A stretch of 21,271 nt of DNA from Actinomycetota bacterium (GTDB lineage: Bacteria; Actinomycetota; Actinomycetes; S36-B12; UBA5976), in assembly GCA_947486505.1 (NCBI GenBank), contig CANKTT010000010.1, forward strand, positions 1 through 21,271, written 5' to 3'. The notes under the pieces were generated by a model. That model was not told the origin of the DNA. It saw only the letters and a list, made by a program, of their open reading frames with translations, and ran no database searches. This document shows positions 1 through 6,509 of this stretch, piece by piece. The stretch's first letter is position 1, and every line of letters begins with the position of its first letter. The translations under genes were made by a program, and so were the position numbers.

Positions 1-570
1 TCAGACCTGACTTTGACTCGGTGATGGGGACGTTGAAGGTGATGGGGACGTTGAAGGTGATGGGGACGTTGAAGGTGATGGGGACGTTGAAGGTGATGGG
101 GACGTTGAAGGTGATGGGGACGTTGAAGGTGATGGGGACGTTGAAGGTGATGGTGAAGGTTTAGTTGTTGGTTTTGGTTTCACCGCGGCAGGGAAAACAA
201 AGATTTCTGCGCGACGCGAATTCGCAAGCGAACGCTGGGATTTTGGCAAACCGTAGCCCTTGCTCGTGATTGTGGCCTTCACCCCTAGTGCAACAAGATA
301 AGCCTTTACGTTGGTTGCCCGAGCAGTTGCCAGGACAATATCATTTCGCGAGCTAACCGATTTTTGAACATAGCCATTGACTATGACGCGGTCAGACGGC
401 TTTATCGTCTTTGCCAAAGCTGAAAGTGATGCCTTTGTCGACGCATCGAGCTTTGATTGGCCTGACGAAAAGTAAACGGTTTTTGTCGGCGGTGTGGACT
501 TTGCAGTTGCAACTTGAACAGCGCTTAAGCACAAACCAAGGGCAAGAATTAGGCTTAAATATTTTTTCAC
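1..570 (-). CDS. Secreted OmpA/MotB-type peptidoglycan-binding protein with Ser/Pro/Thr repeat tail
   Basis: 189 residues, complete: GTG start with GGAG five bases upstream, TGA stop at the window edge. Residues 1-23 form a signal peptide (KK, then a hydrophobic stretch, ATA cleavage site). Residues about 30-130 resemble the OmpA C-terminal fold: a VYFSSGQSKLD strand, a central helix, an RA..VKAYLVALGV helix, then KGYG and a closing SRRAEIFVF like the family's NRR.EI motif. This domain family binds the diaminopimelate part of peptidoglycan. Residues 131-189 are a low-complexity tail rich in P, S, T and K built on SPSPST. No membrane anchor follows the signal peptide, so it is probably a soluble wall-bound protein; the tail could be a wall-spanning spacer. 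It is the first of three exported proteins in a row on this strand. The partner and exact role are unknown. Confidence 0.75.
   Translation of the reverse strand: MKKYLSLILALGLCLSAVQVATAKSTPPTKTVYFSSGQSKLDASTKASLSALAKTIKPSDRVIVNGYVQKSVSSRNDIVLATARATNVKAYLVALGVKATITSKGYGLPKSQRSLANSRRAEIFVFPAAVKPKPTTKPSPSPSTSPSPSTSPSPSTSPSPSTSPSPSTSPSPSTSPSPSTSPSPSQSQV
23..148 (-). repeat. Seven perfect 18-bp tandem repeats in the OmpA-like gene
   Basis: Seven identical head-to-tail 18-bp units (plus strand GATGGGGACGTTGAAGGT) run from base 23 to 148; a shortened, diverged unit continues the pattern at 149. Each unit encodes six residues (SPSPST) and keeps the frame. The absence of any synonymous change between copies suggests recent expansion or continuing slippage, so copy number probably varies between strains. 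Confidence 0.95.
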
Positions 571-829
571 GAGGGCTCCATTTTTGTCGATGATTAATCA
601 ATGTCTCCCCTACCTTACCTCCAGTTAGTCCCACAAATATGGATAATTCCGAAATTCTGCTCGCGGATTATTCACTCGTGATGCGCCCTAAGCTCACCGG
701 ATAGAACGCCAGGTTTATGGCCTGTCGGTGAAAGATTCGAGCCCACTCAAGGGCGTGGTCCTTTCAAACTTGCAATTCAAAAGGTATTCCTGGGTTGTTG
801 ATCAACTAGATGCGGAGAAATCCCCCGAT
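571..829. other. Intergenic stretch, no supported gene
   Basis: 259 bases between two minus-strand genes. The part near 571-620 must carry the promoter and 5' leader of the OmpA-like gene, but no -35/-10 pair is convincing. A perfect 10-bp palindrome, GTTGATCAAC, lies at 797-806. No hairpin followed by a T-run was found downstream of the 830-1351 gene, so readthrough into the OmpA-like gene is possible. Confidence 0.6.
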
Positions 830-1351
830 CTAGCAATAGCCACCATTAACCCAATTCGACTTCTTTGCATCAGTGAACATTCTGGAGAAATAAACTTTCG
901 CAATCCAGCTATGAGAATCGTTTGAATACATTGACTTGGCTAGGCTCACATATTTCTGATCAAGCACAGCTATCGATGAGGTTTTTAAGCCTTGCTTAAA
1001 GCCCTTAAGTTGAACCGAAGTCTTGCTACCGGTTCTTGTTATGTAAGAGCTGCGGGTTGACGTCCCACCTGTGCACTCTTCGTACTTGTAATTGAGCTTG
1101 ATTTTTGATCCTGAAAAATTACCCGTGAACAGGCTTCCTTCAGAACCCCATGTGGAGTAAATTCCAGCAATTTTTTCGCCACTGACGCGCATAACAATGA
1201 AGTTATCCCCGACAGGTCCAGCAGGCGCCTCAGAGTCATAAAAGTAGTAGTAAGTGGTCTGGGTCTTGGCATCCACTGGCTTCGCTAATCCCATTAGCGA
1301 AGCTGTTGACACCAGTGCCCCACTGAGTAGTAAAACAAGGACTCTTCTCAC
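830..1351 (-). CDS. Secreted protein of unknown function
   Basis: 173 residues; I do not recognise the family. It starts with GTG. Residues 1-28 form a clear signal peptide (RR, then a Leu/Val-rich core, with VDA before the mature KTQTTYYYF). The mature part is about 145 residues, with a Tyr-rich start, alternating polar and hydrophobic stretches that suggest beta strands (IVMRVSGEKIAGIYSTWG, SKIKLNYKYEEC, TSVQLKGF), and two cysteines: one mid-chain in YEECTGG and one as the last residue. A disulfide between them is possible. No membrane segment or catalytic motif is visible. There is no ribosome binding site; a TAGTCT hexamer ends six bases before the GTG, as expected of a leaderless transcript. 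It lies 54 bases downstream of the RCC1/PstS fusion gene and upstream of the OmpA-like gene, all exported. Confidence 0.7.
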   Translation of the reverse strand: MRRVLVLLLSGALVSTASLMGLAKPVDAKTQTTYYYFYDSEAPAGPVGDNFIVMRVSGEKIAGIYSTWGSEGSLFTGNFSGSKIKLNYKYEECTGGTSTRSSYITRTGSKTSVQLKGFKQGLKTSSIAVLDQKYVSLAKSMYSNDSHSWIAKVYFSRMFTDAKKSNWVNGGYC

Positions 1352-1357
1352 GGTAAA

Positions 1358-1363
1358 AGACTA
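1358..1363 (-). promoter_or_regulatory. Candidate -10 of a leaderless promoter (secreted protein gene)
   Basis: TAGTCT on the minus strand ends six bases before the GTG at 1351, which places the transcription start at or beside the start codon. No Shine-Dalgarno sequence fits between them. No clear -35 is visible. Confidence 0.5.
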
Positions 1364-1405
1364 CAGAGTTCTAGTTGGCTATCGCCTTTTCGATCTTAAA
1401 ATCAA

Positions 1406-4126
1406 CTAGTTCATTGTCGCGATTTGTGTTCTGGCTGCTGTTATCACTCTTGCGGGTAGGGGGATGTGGGTTTTCAGTTTTAAAACGTTGGGGTTTACTG
1501 AGACGTGTTTGTTGAGGTAGGTCAACATTTGCTTGGCTTTTAGTCCACCGGAAGATGCCTGCATTGGCGCAGCCATATAAACAAGGTGAGTTAACGGGTA
1601 AGCATTCTTGACACTCTTTGTGTAGTCGATGTCATAGGTTCCCGAAACCACTGTTGATGGGGTCAATACGCCCGCGCCCTTTAGGAATAGCGAACCAGCA
1701 GCAACCGAAGGTTTCATAAATCCACCTGCTGCATTCTTTATAGATGCCACATTCACACCCGTTACAACATCGTGAGTTTGCACGTAACCCAGCGAATAAG
1801 AATCTGATGCCATGGCAGCAACTAATTCAGCTCCACTGCTGTGAGCAACACCTACGGCCGATACCTGTCCCGATCCATGAGTTATCTCACCGTTAGTGGT
1901 ACTCCACGAATCATTAGTGGTTTGATCCAAGAAATCAAAAAATGTTTTCGAGGTGTCGGCGTCACCAGATTGGTAATGCACCCGAATGCTTTGGCGCGGA
2001 AGCTTCACTGACTTGTTCAGCGTCTTTATCCGCGCGTCATCCCACATCGTGATGGTCCCCTTGAAGATTGCGCTCAGAGTGGCTGCATCCAAACGAATCG
2101 ACTGGATTTTAGGAATCTTTGTGATGACAGAAATTGTTGAGGCTGAGACTGGAACTTGAATCGAATTGCGGGACAAGTCGCTTAGCACATGTCCACTAAC
2201 CAAAACATCAGAGCTGCCTTCGTTGTAGGCATCCAGCGGTGAGCGAGAGTTATCGATTAGCAAATTCGATGTGAACTTTAACTTCGATGACATAACCGAG
2301 CTGCTAGCCATTGCTTTGGCAAGTGCTTCCCCGCTTGAAATGGCGGAGAGTAAAATGCCCGATGGGTCACGTGGTGTCACAAAAACTGCATCGGATGCAG
2401 CTCCAGATCCCACAGCATTAACTGCACGTAGCTTCACTGAATTAGTAGTTCCATTCATTAGTCCAGTGATTGCAATTGGCGATGTGATCTGTGCCGGAGA
2501 TACAGCGATCCAAGATGATCCGCTATCGGTTGAGTACTCATAGTTCGTAATCGCTGCGCCGCCGTCATCAAGTGGTGGCATAAATCCAAATGTTGCTTGT
2601 TGGTTGCCTGCGAGGACTGAGTTAATAACTGGTTCTGATGCAGGGATAGCCAACGTAGTAACAGAAATAGATTCAGAAGCCGCGCCAGGGCCTTGCGAAT
2701 TAACAGCCCGGATCTTGACCGCATAAGCCGTTGCATGAGCAAGTCCGTTAAGCGTCAAAGGTGAGGATGTAAAAGAAACATTAGGCGTGACCCAAGTTGT
2801 TCCATCATCAAGTGAGTATTCAAAATCTGTAATAGGGTCATCAGCAGTCACGTCGGCAGGGGAAGCAAAAGTCAATGCGACACTTGTTGCGCCAACACTC
2901 GCAGCAGCTAGGGACGTTGGTGACCTCAAAACACGCTGAATTGTAAGGCCAGGCACCAAAGTCGGTGACGAAACCGACTGGCTGGAGTCACCCAAGCCCA
3001 ACTGGCTAGAAGAGTTTGCGCCCCAGCATTTCACTGAACCTGAAACTAACACCGCACACATATGACTTCCACCTGAAACAAGGGACACAACATCAGCTAA
3101 CCCAGGAACCAACGTAGGTGTAGAAACAGAGTTACTGGTGTAACCCAAACCCAATTGGCCTTCAGTGTTGTAACCCCAGCATTTCGCTGAACCTGAAACC
3201 AACACAGCACACGTGTGAAAGGTACCCAAATCTAGGTATGCAACATCAGTTAAACCAGGCACCAACGTTGGTGTAGAAACAGAGTCACTAGTGTAACCAA
3301 AACCGAGTTGACCCATGGAGTTGTAACCCCAGCATTTCACTGAACCTGAAACCAACACAGCACACGAATGATAGCCACCTAAGACAAGGGAGGAAGCTCC
3401 AGTTAACTCAAGTCCAAACGCAGGTGTAGAAGGTGAATGCCGAGTATTACCAAAACCCAGTTGACCCATGTAGTTATAACCCCAGCATTTCACTGAACCT
3501 GAAGTTAGACCTGAAGTTAACACCGCACATGTGTGACTTCCGCCTGAAACGAGGGACACAACATCGGTTAACCCAGGTACCAAAGTGGGTGTAGAAACTG
3601 AGTCACTGGTGTAACCCAAACCCAGTTGACCCATGTAGTTATAACCCCAGCATTTCACTGAACCTGAATTCAACAGAGCACACGTGTCAGTGTTTCCTGA
3701 AACAAGGGACACAACATCGATTAACCCAGGTACCAAAGTGGGTGTAGAAACTGAGTCACTGGTGTAACCCAAACCCAGTTGACCCATGTAGTTATAACCC
3801 CAGCATTTCACTGAACCTGAAGCCAATCTCGCACACATGTGACTTCCGCCTGAAACAAGGGACACAACATCGGTTAACCCAGGTACCAACGTAGGTGAGG
3901 ATACAGAATCACTGGTATACCCAAGGCCCAACTCACCGAGAGAGTTCGATCCCCAGCACTTTATTGAACCTGAATTCAACACGCCACAACTGTGTGTATT
4001 GCCACTCACCAAGTACGCATATTTCACTTCAGTGGCGCTGGCACTACTGTCAGTGCTTACAAGTGTTGCGCATGCGATCATCAGACCAAGGAGAATACGG
4101 GCGACTTCAGAAGTTAAACCATTCAC
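1406..4126 (-). CDS. Exported RCC1 propeller - fibronectin III - PstS-like phosphate-binding fusion protein
   Basis: About 906 residues in one uninterrupted frame. Signal peptide at 1-32 (core RILLGLMIACATLV, cleavage after SASA). Residues 36-395 are seven RCC1-type repeats of about 51 residues (G..H.CAVL, G.VKCWG.N..GQLG.G), enough for one complete seven-blade propeller; each blade has a Cys pair, which suggests disulfides outside the cell. Residues 402-495 and 496-590 are two fibronectin III domains (ITDFEYSLDDG and ITNYEYSTDSG cores, KIRAVN/KLRAVN strands). Residues 591-906 resemble PstS: IFKGTITMWDDARIKTLN, then LPRQSIRVHYQSGDADT.KTFFDFL, SLGYVQTHD and AYPLTHLVYM. The usual phosphate-contact segment RSDGSGT is replaced by YQSGDADTS, so phosphate binding is unproven. 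GTG at 4126 is chosen because AAAGGA lies six bases upstream; an in-frame ATG at 4132 touches that site and is badly spaced. No pstCAB genes are nearby. A surface adhesion or sensing role is a guess. Confidence 0.85.
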   Translation of the reverse strand: MNGLTSEVARILLGLMIACATLVSTDSSASATEVKYAYLVSGNTHSCGVLNSGSIKCWGSNSLGELGLGYTSDSVSSPTLVPGLTDVVSLVSGGSHMCARLASGSVKCWGYNYMGQLGLGYTSDSVSTPTLVPGLIDVVSLVSGNTDTCALLNSGSVKCWGYNYMGQLGLGYTSDSVSTPTLVPGLTDVVSLVSGGSHTCAVLTSGLTSGSVKCWGYNYMGQLGFGNTRHSPSTPAFGLELTGASSLVLGGYHSCAVLVSGSVKCWGYNSMGQLGFGYTSDSVSTPTLVPGLTDVAYLDLGTFHTCAVLVSGSAKCWGYNTEGQLGLGYTSNSVSTPTLVPGLADVVSLVSGGSHMCAVLVSGSVKCWGANSSSQLGLGDSSQSVSSPTLVPGLTIQRVLRSPTSLAAASVGATSVALTFASPADVTADDPITDFEYSLDDGTTWVTPNVSFTSSPLTLNGLAHATAYAVKIRAVNSQGPGAASESISVTTLAIPASEPVINSVLAGNQQATFGFMPPLDDGGAAITNYEYSTDSGSSWIAVSPAQITSPIAITGLMNGTTNSVKLRAVNAVGSGAASDAVFVTPRDPSGILLSAISSGEALAKAMASSSVMSSKLKFTSNLLIDNSRSPLDAYNEGSSDVLVSGHVLSDLSRNSIQVPVSASTISVITKIPKIQSIRLDAATLSAIFKGTITMWDDARIKTLNKSVKLPRQSIRVHYQSGDADTSKTFFDFLDQTTNDSWSTTNGEITHGSGQVSAVGVAHSSGAELVAAMASDSYSLGYVQTHDVVTGVNVASIKNAAGGFMKPSVAAGSLFLKGAGVLTPSTVVSGTYDIDYTKSVKNAYPLTHLVYMAAPMQASSGGLKAKQMLTYLNKHVSVNPNVLKLKTHIPLPARVITAARTQIATMN
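2942..4021 (-). repeat. Seven in-frame RCC1 repeats of about 153 bp
   Basis: Seven consecutive units of about 51 codons, one with four extra codons. The DNA is conserved beyond what the protein requires: the stretches at about 3543-3668 and 3696-3821 are nearly base-identical at a spacing of 153, and the same words recur at spacing 165 where the insertion lies. This indicates recent duplication or gene conversion. Confidence 0.85.
3498..3521 (-). repeat. 12-bp tandem duplication in the fourth RCC1 blade
   Basis: CCTGAAGTTAGA is followed directly by CCTGAAGTTAAC. The copy adds four residues, giving TSGLTSGS where other blades have one such turn. It falls in the loop between the two cysteines of the blade, a position likely to tolerate insertion. 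Confidence 0.75.
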
Positions 4127-4132
4127 TGGCAT

Positions 4133-4138
4133 TCCTTT
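4133..4138 (-). promoter_or_regulatory. Ribosome binding site that decides the start of the RCC1/PstS gene
   Basis: AAAGGA on the minus strand directly abuts an ATG (4130-4132) but lies six bases before an in-frame GTG (4124-4126). Spacing favours the GTG. Further upstream, TAGATT at 4155-4160 is a possible -10, with no good -35. Confidence 0.5.
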
Positions 4139-4373
4139 AAGGTATATTGTTGCTAATCTACACCATTCTTAGGAACAAATTCCGAAAATTCATAGTGCTG
4201 GTCAAATCTACGATGCGTTAGGAGTTAAGCGTTTGTGTACTCTCCGTTTTCACAATTCAAACACTTGGAATCATTTAAGAAGGGTGACGCTCTATAAAGT
4301 TTGGATTCCTGCAAAATGACGGAAACAGGTAATTTAAGGATTTTGGCGATCGGTCCTTTACATGGAGGGATTT
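4139..4373. other. Intergenic stretch between thiL and the RCC1/PstS gene
   Basis: About 235 bases that are AT-richer than the genes around them. No ORF, tRNA or strong hairpin with a T-run was found. A short perfect inverted repeat, TTTCTAG-CTG-CTAGAAA, spans 4371-4387 across the thiL stop codon; no T-run follows, so it is a poor terminator. No direct-repeat Pho box could be recognised upstream of the PstS-like gene. Confidence 0.5.
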
Positions 4374-5342
4374 CTAGCTGCTAGAAAAGTGATCCCAGCC
4401 TTTGCCGGAATAGGTCTCGCCATCAACTGTCACACCTGGCTCACCTGTTGCAACGGAACCAATGATCGTCCAACCCGATGGCACATCAAGTGCGGTTTTG
4501 AAGGTTGCTGCAAACGCATGGTCTTCCCCACCGGTCAATATCCATTCCAGCGCGTTGCCATTGAATGCAGATGCTGCGGCCGCTAGTGGTTCCGGGATTT
4601 CAAATTCAGATGAATGGATGTTTATTGAAACTCCAGAGGCTTTTGCGATGTGGCCTAAATCAGAAACTAAGCCATCACTGATGTCGATCATTGAAGTTGC
4701 GTGTGTTGCTAAACGCACTAACTCGTACGGCGGTTCTGGTACTCGATGAGCTCCTACTAAAACTCTTGGTGATCTGAATCCGCGGGAGAGCATTAAGAGT
4801 CCGGCTTGAGCAAAACCAAGTCGTCCAGCAAGAGCCAGAACATCACCAGGTTTTGCGCCCGATCGAAGAATTGCACTTCGCTCACCTAATTCACCAAGTG
4901 CCGTCACGCTGATCACAATGCTGTCACCTCGAACTATGTCTCCCCCAACAACAGTGACCCCAACCAATGCGGCTTCTTCACTTAGGCCATCAGCCAGGCC
5001 CATTACCCAGGTAACTGGTGTGTTGGCAGGTAACGCAAGTCCAACTAACAATGCAGTCGGTGTTGCGCCCATCGCAAAAATATCTGCCAAGTTTTGGGCG
5101 GCAGCTTTACGGCCAATATCTTTTGCTTCTGACCAATCCAGACGGAAATGAACACCTTGCGTCAACATATCTAGGCAAGCAACAACATTGCCGCCTTTGG
5201 CAGACACAACAGCGGAGTCATCGCCGATACCAACTGGAACGGCCTCACGAGATGACTTTGCCAACCGAGCGGCAATTGCATCGATCAGCGCAAACTCGCC
5301 CAATTCACCAACGGTTTGATCGCCAAAGGTCTTATCGTTCAT
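4374..5342 (-). CDS. thiL: Thiamine-monophosphate kinase
   Basis: 322 residues, normal for the family. The enzyme phosphorylates thiamine monophosphate to thiamine diphosphate with ATP, the last step of cofactor synthesis, in the cytosol. Visible family signatures include VGIGDDSAVV near residue 40 (Mg/ATP-binding Asp pair), DMLTQGVHF, the ..GRKAAAQNLADIFAMGATP helix, VGGDIVRGD, DISDGLVSDLGHI and ILTGGEDHAF. It starts 19 bases after the ddl stop. There is no Shine-Dalgarno site; TAACGT lies seven bases before the ATG, so the gene may have its own leaderless promoter in addition to readthrough from ddl. The ddl-thiL pairing is common in actinobacteria. No other thiamine gene is present in the window. 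Confidence 0.95.
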   Translation of the reverse strand: MNDKTFGDQTVGELGEFALIDAIAARLAKSSREAVPVGIGDDSAVVSAKGGNVVACLDMLTQGVHFRLDWSEAKDIGRKAAAQNLADIFAMGATPTALLVGLALPANTPVTWVMGLADGLSEEAALVGVTVVGGDIVRGDSIVISVTALGELGERSAILRSGAKPGDVLALAGRLGFAQAGLLMLSRGFRSPRVLVGAHRVPEPPYELVRLATHATSMIDISDGLVSDLGHIAKASGVSINIHSSEFEIPEPLAAAASAFNGNALEWILTGGEDHAFAATFKTALDVPSGWTIIGSVATGEPGVTVDGETYSGKGWDHFSSS

Positions 5343-5349
5343 GTGTTAC

Positions 5350-5355
5350 ACGTTA
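5350..5355 (-). promoter_or_regulatory. Candidate leaderless -10 for thiL
   Basis: TAACGT on the minus strand, seven bases before the thiL ATG and inside the short ddl-thiL gap. No ribosome binding site is present. The -35 region shows no good match. Confidence 0.5.
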
Positions 5356-5361
5356 GCGCGA

Positions 5362-6456
5362 TTAACGCAGTCCAACACCACGACGAAGTGCATCTTGAAC
5401 TAAAGCATCAACCAGCGCTGGGTAGTTAAGCCCAGTTTCGGCCCACATCCGCGGATACATCGAAATTGGCGTAAATCCTGGCATGGTGTTGATTTCGTTA
5501 ATGACGACATCAGTGCCAGTTAAGAACATGTCAACGCGGGCTAGTCCTTCGCCATCCATTGCAAGGAACGCCTGGATTGCAAGTTCGCGAAGTTTTTCAT
5601 GTAGTGCTGGATCTAAGTCAGCTGGCACCGATAATTCAACTGAGTCGTCAACATACTTAGCCTCAAAGTCATAGAACTCATGACCATCTCGAACAATAAT
5701 CTCGGCACAAACACTTGCCTTAGGTCCAGCACTAGTACCTAAAACACCACATTCAATTTCGCGAGCATTTTCAATACTTGCTTCGGCAATAATCTTTGGA
5801 TCATGAAGCCGAGCTGCTTCGATTGCTGCAACTAATTCAATTTCAGATTTAACTTTCCTGATACCAACACTTGAACCTGCGCGACATGGCTTAATGAAAA
5901 CTGGAAATCCTAAAGTCTTGATGCGCGCTAAGGATCCCGCTTGATCGTTAACCCATTGTGCATTGCTTATGACTTCATAGGGACCAATTGGCAGCCCAGC
6001 AGATTGCATCATTGCTTTCAAGTGCGCTTTGTCCATTGCTGCGGCTGAGCCAAAAACACCCGACCCAACGTACGGAATTTCGGCTAACTCTAGAAGTCCT
6101 TGGATCGTGCCGTCTTCTCCCCAGGGTCCATGCAGGACTGGGAAGGCCACATCTACTTGCTGTAAAACATCCGGTACTGCGGACTGCACAACTAATTGCG
6201 TTGCCGTTGGATCCGCGGTGAAAAGCACAGCTGGGTTTGCTGGGTCAACTTCTGGAAAAATGCCATTTTGAATGGTTAGGCGGTCAGCATCATCGGCTTC
6301 AAGCACCCACTTGCCGGCTTTGGTAATACCAATTGGCACGACGTCATATTTAGTGCGATCTAGAGCGCGCAAGACGCTGCCAGCTGAGATACAAGAAATC
6401 GAGTGCTCACTGCTGCGGCCGCCAAAGATCACGGCTACTCGGATTTTCTGACTCAC
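5362..6456 (-). CDS. ddl: D-alanine--D-alanine ligase
   Basis: 364 residues, GTG start. The enzyme joins two D-Ala using ATP to make the dipeptide for peptidoglycan precursors. Signatures: N-terminal VIFGGRSSEHSISCISAGSVL, then HGPWGEDGTIQGLLELAEIPYVGSG near residue 110, the ATP-grasp core FPVFIKPCRAGSSVGI, and the C-terminal LARVDMFL plus EINTMPGFTPISMYPRMW, which contains the Mg-binding Glu and Asn. Length is typical of actinobacterial Ddl. It is the first gene of a ddl-thiL pair and diverges from the PLP-enzyme gene at 6510, with 53 bases between the starts. No Shine-Dalgarno site lies before the GTG; TAGCGT sits exactly seven bases upstream. Confidence 0.95.
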   Translation of the reverse strand: MSQKIRVAVIFGGRSSEHSISCISAGSVLRALDRTKYDVVPIGITKAGKWVLEADDADRLTIQNGIFPEVDPANPAVLFTADPTATQLVVQSAVPDVLQQVDVAFPVLHGPWGEDGTIQGLLELAEIPYVGSGVFGSAAAMDKAHLKAMMQSAGLPIGPYEVISNAQWVNDQAGSLARIKTLGFPVFIKPCRAGSSVGIRKVKSEIELVAAIEAARLHDPKIIAEASIENAREIECGVLGTSAGPKASVCAEIIVRDGHEFYDFEAKYVDDSVELSVPADLDPALHEKLRELAIQAFLAMDGEGLARVDMFLTGTDVVINEINTMPGFTPISMYPRMWAETGLNYPALVDALVQDALRRGVGLR

Positions 6457-6463
6457 CTGTCTA

Positions 6464-6469
6464 ACGCTA
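6464..6469 (-). promoter_or_regulatory. Candidate leaderless -10 for ddl
   Basis: TAGCGT on the minus strand with seven bases to the GTG start, which would make the GTG the +1. It shares a 53-base divergent region with the opposite promoter at 6497. Confidence 0.55.
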
Positions 6470-6496
6470 CCGAAACATTTAGAAATCCCTTGGCAC

Positions 6497-6502
6497 TAGT
6501 GT
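6497..6502 (+). promoter_or_regulatory. Candidate leaderless -10 for the PLP-enzyme gene
   Basis: TAGTGT on the plus strand with seven bases to the ATG at 6510. No purine-rich ribosome binding site lies between. The two divergent -10 elements (this one and 6464-6469) are only 27 bases apart, so the -35 regions must overlap the opposite promoter. Confidence 0.55.
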
Positions 6503-6509
6503 TTCCCTT

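Noticed and set aside
23..148. CRISPR-like regular repeat
   Set aside because: Units are contiguous 18-mers without spacers and are coding in frame.
715..775. T-arm-like word GGGCTCGAAT on the minus strand, suggesting a tRNA or tRNA remnant
   Set aside because: The T-stem does not pair, no acceptor or anticodon arm is found around it, and the first T-loop base is wrong.
728..925. Plus-strand ORF of 65 codons
   Set aside because: It starts with GTG without a ribosome binding site, overlaps the end of the secreted protein gene, and has no recognisable protein features.
2942..4021. CRISPR or IS-type repeat array
   Set aside because: The period of 153 bases matches in-frame RCC1 blades of 51 residues; there are no spacers, terminal inverted repeats or transposase.
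4371..4387. Terminator after thiL
   Set aside because: The inverted repeat is perfect but AT-rich, short, overlaps the stop codon and lacks a T-run.
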